Shown in pieces: positions 6,986 to 8,729 of a stretch of 8,729 nucleotides of DNA. The notes under the pieces are model-generated. The model saw nothing but the letters and a program-made list of their open reading frames with translations, ran no database searches and had not been told where the DNA came from. Every line of letters starts with the position of its first letter. Positions within the stretch are counted from its first letter, which is position 1. The translations under genes were made by a program, and so were the position numbers. Origin of the DNA: Candidatus Nanopelagicales bacterium. GTDB taxonomy: Bacteria; Actinomycetota; Actinomycetes; S36-B12; UBA10799. Location: contig JALOLM010000067.1 in assembly GCA_025455985.1 (NCBI GenBank), positions 1-8,729 of the forward strand, read 5' to 3'.

Positions 6986-7006
6986 TGGATGCCCCCCGGG
7001 GATCCA
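6986..7006. repeat. Imperfect inverted repeat upstream of the MraZ boxes
   Basis: Arms TGGAT (6986-6990) and ATCCA (7002-7006) pair. After one G/G mismatch a CCC/GGG stem continues around a 3-base loop. It lies about 100-120 bases upstream of the mraZ ATG and 30 bases beyond the MraZ boxes. It could be a protein-binding site or a transcript hairpin; there is no U-run for a standard terminator on the minus strand. Confidence 0.4.
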
Positions 7007-7029
7007 CATGGGCGTGATGAGGGCCACGA

Positions 7030-7039
7030 CTGTGCACAG
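7030..7039. repeat. Perfect 10-bp palindrome CTGTGCACAG
   Basis: CTGTGCACAG is its own reverse complement and lies about 145 bases upstream of the mraZ start, in the non-coding region. A dimeric regulator site is possible. A single 10-bp palindrome in several hundred bases is only weak evidence and I recognise no specific regulator. Confidence 0.3.
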
Positions 7040-7142
7040 CGTGACCACCGAGGGGGCATGCTGACCCGGCGAAGCCGAACGGCCGACACCTCGACGGGGG
7101 ACGCGTCTGGGACGGTGGCAGGGACAACGACCGCTCGCGGCG

Positions 7143-7175
7143 GTTCTATCCGTGCGGTGAGATCGTCCTTGTCAC
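7143..7175 (-). promoter_or_regulatory. Weak distal promoter candidate for the mraZ operon
   Basis: On the minus strand GTGACA (7170-7175) matches five of six bases of a TTGACA -35 box. TAGAAC (7143-7148) resembles an actinobacterial -10 box, but the spacing is 21 bases, longer than the normal 16-19; the alternative hexamer GGATAG (7146-7151) gives 18 but matches poorly. If used, it would give a 5' leader of about 250 nt before mraZ. Confidence 0.25.
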
Positions 7176-7292
7176 CAGGTCGCAGCGGTGAGTCAGCCAG
7201 GAATGCAAGGACGGACCACTGGGCTGGATTGGCGCACAGGGCTCAGGACCGCAGACGTCGCACGGATCTATGAACTGATTTCGGCGACACCG

Positions 7293-7308
7293 ACCGACTC
7301 ACGTCGGC
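7293..7308 (-). terminator. Possible terminator hairpin after the DUF3040 gene
   Basis: CCGAC (7294-7298) and GTCGG (7303-7307) form a 5-bp stem with a 4-base loop, extended by one G-U pair in the minus-strand transcript. It starts 17 bases after the DUF3040 stop. No U-run follows. High-GC actinobacteria often lack one, but the short stem makes this uncertain. Confidence 0.3.
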
Positions 7309-7324
7309 GGGGCAGTGAAGTTAC

Positions 7325-7729
7325 TCAGGAGTCGCGTTCGTCGCGCCGGTTGCGGTCCTGCCAGCGCTGCTCGAACCGGGCCATGAACCCCGACTGCCCC
7401 TTGGCCAGCTTGGCCTTCTGCGCTTTCGGGTTGGGGCCGGTAGCTTCAGCGGCGCCATTCTTGGGACCGCTGCGAATGCCGGCGATCACGAGGAAGACCG
7501 CACCGAGCATCACAAGGAAACCAAGAACGCCTAGCGGGACCAGACTGGCCGAGACCCCCCACAACATCAGACCGATGCCCAGCAGCGCACCGACTACCCC
7601 GATGACTACGCGACGGCGATCTGAACCGGAGGAACCATGCCGCAAGGACGTGGCAAATTTCGGGTCCTCGGCCATGAGGGCCCGCTCCATCTGCTCGAGC
7701 AATCGCTGCTCATGCTCTGAGAGGGGCAC
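7325..7729 (-). CDS. DUF3040 family two-helix membrane protein
   Basis: A 134-residue protein of unknown function belonging to the DUF3040 family, common in Actinobacteria and often found beside mraZ. The N-terminus carries the family hallmark: PLSEHEQRLLEQMERAL followed by AEDPKFATSLR (residues 2-30). Two membrane helices follow (about 41-60 and 64-85), then a basic C-terminal tail ending in a stretch rich in R, D, Q and E (about 115-134). The GTG at 7727-7729 is chosen because the family motif starts immediately after it and GGAGG (plus 7737-7741) lies seven bases upstream. A longer ORF to 7810 would add 27 unlike residues and run over the promoter. It has its own promoter candidate and a 436-nt gap after it, so it is probably not in the same transcript as dinB. 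Function unknown; the envelope setting is only suggestive. Confidence 0.9.
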   Translation of the reverse strand: MPLSEHEQRLLEQMERALMAEDPKFATSLRHGSSGSDRRRVVIGVVGALLGIGLMLWGVSASLVPLGVLGFLVMLGAVFLVIAGIRSGPKNGAAEATGPNPKAQKAKLAKGQSGFMARFEQRWQDRNRRDERDS

Positions 7730-7736
7730 GTTCCTT

Positions 7737-7741
7737 CCTCC
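7737..7741 (-). promoter_or_regulatory. DUF3040 gene ribosome binding site
   Basis: GGAGG on the minus strand, seven bases before the GTG at 7729. It supports that GTG over the longer reading frame. Confidence 0.8.
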
Positions 7742-7752
7742 GTACTTGAGGT

Positions 7753-7768
7753 TCGTTATCAGTAACGA
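7753..7768. promoter_or_regulatory. 16-bp inverted repeat over the DUF3040 promoter, possible operator
   Basis: TCGTTATCAGTAACGA has perfect 6-base arms around a 4-base centre. It is the most AT-rich patch of the gap, overlaps the -10 candidate and covers the expected transcription start, the classic place for a repressor site. I do not recognise the cognate regulator, and no regulator of that kind is encoded here. Confidence 0.5.
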
Positions 7769-7793
7769 TACGGGTACGTGCTCCGGATGGAAA
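7765..7793 (-). promoter_or_regulatory. Probable promoter of the DUF3040 gene
   Basis: On the minus strand a TTTCCA -35 element (7788-7793, four of six consensus bases) and a TATCGT -10 element (7765-7770, fitting TANNNT) are separated by exactly 17 bases. The start of transcription would fall near 7758, giving a leader of about 30 nt to the GTG at 7729 with room for the Shine-Dalgarno. The -10 box overlaps an inverted repeat. Confidence 0.5.
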
Positions 7794-7816
7794 CCCGAGA
7801 GGTGCCACAACTTCTC

Positions 7817-8729
7817 TCAAGACCGGCTCAGACCTTCCGGATCGTCCGAAAGGCCCATGTCCAGCAAGCTCGCCGGGCGGACCGCACCCTTGCCGAAGCG
7901 GGCCACCGCGCGATCGACCGCCGTCTCTGCCTCGCGCCAGCCGACGTCCGGTTCGTCCCAACTGATCTGGTGGCTCGACCCGGAGGCCGCCATCAGTTTC
8001 TCCATGCGCACACCGACCAGGCGCAGCCGTGCGCGCTGCAAGCCGAGACCGTCGTAGAGCTCCGCAGCCCGCTGATAGATCTCCCGGCCGACATCGGTGC
8101 CCTCAGCCATCGTCTTGGAGCGGGTGAGCGTGGTGAAGTCGGCGAATCGCACCTTGATCGAGACGGTCCTACCGACCCAGCCGGCAGCCCGCAGCCGGGC
8201 GGCCACGCTGTCGGACAGCCCCAGCAGTTGCCGGTGGATGATGTCCGGATCGTCGATGTCGCCGGCAAAGGTGTGTTCGGAGCCGATGCTGCGCTCCGTG
8301 ACGGCCGGGGTGACCTGCCGGCGGTCACGGCCCCAGGCGAGCTCGGCAAGTTGATCGCCGGCCGAGTGTCCGAGCGCGCGACGCAGCACCGAGCGCGGAA
8401 GGTGCGCCACATCAGCGACGGTGCGTACGCCCAAGGCGTGTAACTGTTCCTCGGTGCGCGGCCCCACCCCCCACAGCGCGCCGACCGGCAACGGATGCAG
8501 GAAGGCAACGATCGCATCAGCCGGAATGAGCAGCATCCCGTCGGGCTTGGCGTGAGCACTGGCGACCTTGGCCACGAACTTGTTGGGCGCGGCCCCGACC
8601 GAGCAGGTGATGCCCTGCTCGTCAAAGACCCGGGCCCGCAGCATCTCAGCGATGGTGGTCGGCGAGCCGAACTGACGGGTTGCCGACCCGACGTCGAGGA
8701 AGGCCTCGTCCAAGGACAGCGGTTCGACG
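7817..8729 (-). CDS. dinB: DNA polymerase IV (DinB, Y-family), partial at the N-terminus
   Basis: This is the C-terminal 304 codons, approximately, of an error-prone Y-family translesion polymerase; the first roughly 100 residues, including the N-terminal metal-binding aspartate, lie beyond the right edge. The fragment opens with VEPLSLDEAFLDV, the palm motif carrying catalytic D-E. It continues with SVGAAPNK and AKPDG (fragment residues about 43-63), the helix-hairpin-helix thumb region LWGVGPRTEEQLHALGVRTVADV (about 85-107, two contiguous parts), and the little-finger domain (about 140-250, including SIGSEHTF). The frame is continuous to the edge, so a TTG at 8713 is an internal leucine, not the start. 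No canonical QxxLF-type clamp-binding motif is visible in the last 30 residues. The stop is 87 nt before the DUF3040 start. Regulation, including any LexA box, would be upstream of the window. Confidence 0.95.
   Translation of the reverse strand, partial: VEPLSLDEAFLDVGSATRQFGSPTTIAEMLRARVFDEQGITCSVGAAPNKFVAKVASAHAKPDGMLLIPADAIVAFLHPLPVGALWGVGPRTEEQLHALGVRTVADVAHLPRSVLRRALGHSAGDQLAELAWGRDRRQVTPAVTERSIGSEHTFAGDIDDPDIIHRQLLGLSDSVAARLRAAGWVGRTVSIKVRFADFTTLTRSKTMAEGTDVGREIYQRAAELYDGLGLQRARLRLVGVRMEKLMAASGSSHQISWDEPDVGWREAETAVDRAVARFGKGAVRPASLLDMGLSDDPEGLSRS

Larger units (their letters stand above)
6889..7324. other. Long intergenic region between the DUF3040 gene and mraZ
   Basis: About 436 nt without a credible gene. 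Open frames on either strand here give arginine-, glycine- and serine-rich translations with no recognisable motif and run over real genes, so I treat them as chance. Content from mraZ outward: the mraZ Shine-Dalgarno (6894-6900), the four MraZ boxes (6921-6956), an imperfect inverted repeat (6986-7006), a perfect 10-bp palindrome (7030-7039), a weak distal promoter candidate (7143-7175), and a short hairpin just after the DUF3040 stop (7293-7308). This should hold the main promoter of the dcw operon. I could not find a convincing -35/-10 pair close to the MraZ boxes. Confidence 0.75.

Noticed and set aside
7085..7089. GACAC motif as a WhiA site upstream of mraZ
   Set aside because: A five-base motif occurs often by chance in GC-rich DNA and no supporting second site or spacing was seen.
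7797..7818. GAGAG/CTCTC inverted repeat at the dinB stop as a terminator
   Set aside because: Only a 5-bp stem with a 12-base loop overlapping the stop codon and no U-run; too weak to call.
7188..8057. Plus-strand open frame of 289 codons covering the DUF3040 gene
   Set aside because: It crosses the opposing DUF3040 gene, its promoter and the dinB end. Composition is S/R/P-rich and motif-free, so it is a shadow.
1..8729. Search for tRNA, rRNA, CRISPR, insertion sequences, phage or defence genes
   Set aside because: None seen; the window is a contiguous conserved housekeeping cluster with no transposase, integrase or spaced repeat array other than the MraZ boxes.

Overview
This window is a high-GC stretch from an actinobacterium (Actinomycetota). 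It carries the start of the division and cell-wall (dcw) gene cluster, and every recognised gene is on the minus strand. The lineage call rests on four things: the gene order dinB - DUF3040 - mraZ - rsmH - ftsL-like - ftsI - murE - murF - mraY, the actinobacterial DUF3040 membrane protein next to mraZ, frequent GTG starts, and a MurE with the DNPR signature of meso-diaminopimelate-type peptidoglycan. I cannot name a genus.

In the direction of transcription (high to low coordinates) the layout is as follows. The 3' part of a Y-family DNA polymerase IV gene (dinB, 7817-8729) runs off the right edge. An 87-nt gap with a good promoter candidate overlapped by an inverted repeat leads into a 134-residue two-TM DUF3040 protein (7325-7729). 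A non-coding stretch of about 436 nt follows. It ends in four direct repeats with exact 10-bp spacing, read as MraZ operator boxes, just upstream of mraZ (6457-6888). A 168-nt leader between mraZ and rsmH is packed with back-to-back hairpins; its position and shape match the described actinobacterial 'mraW RNA' motif. Then come rsmH (5341-6288), an ftsL-like gene (4760-5344), ftsI/pbpB (2915-4717), murE (1401-2918), murF (28-1404) and the first ten codons of mraY (1-31).

The genes from mraZ down look like one transcription unit. Four junctions (rsmH/ftsL, ftsI/murE, murE/murF, murF/mraY) overlap by 4 nt (ATGA or GTGA), which suggests translational coupling. MraZ probably controls the operon through its boxes. 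RsmH methylates 16S rRNA. FtsL and FtsI belong to the septal peptidoglycan synthase complex. MurE, MurF and MraY carry out successive steps of lipid I synthesis: adding meso-DAP, adding D-Ala-D-Ala, then transfer to the lipid carrier.

The coding content is conserved and ordinary, and I see no new multi-gene system, mobile element, CRISPR array or tRNA. The parts worth a second look are regulatory: the hairpin stack before rsmH, the MraZ box array, the inverted repeat over the DUF3040 promoter, and the long intergenic region upstream of mraZ.
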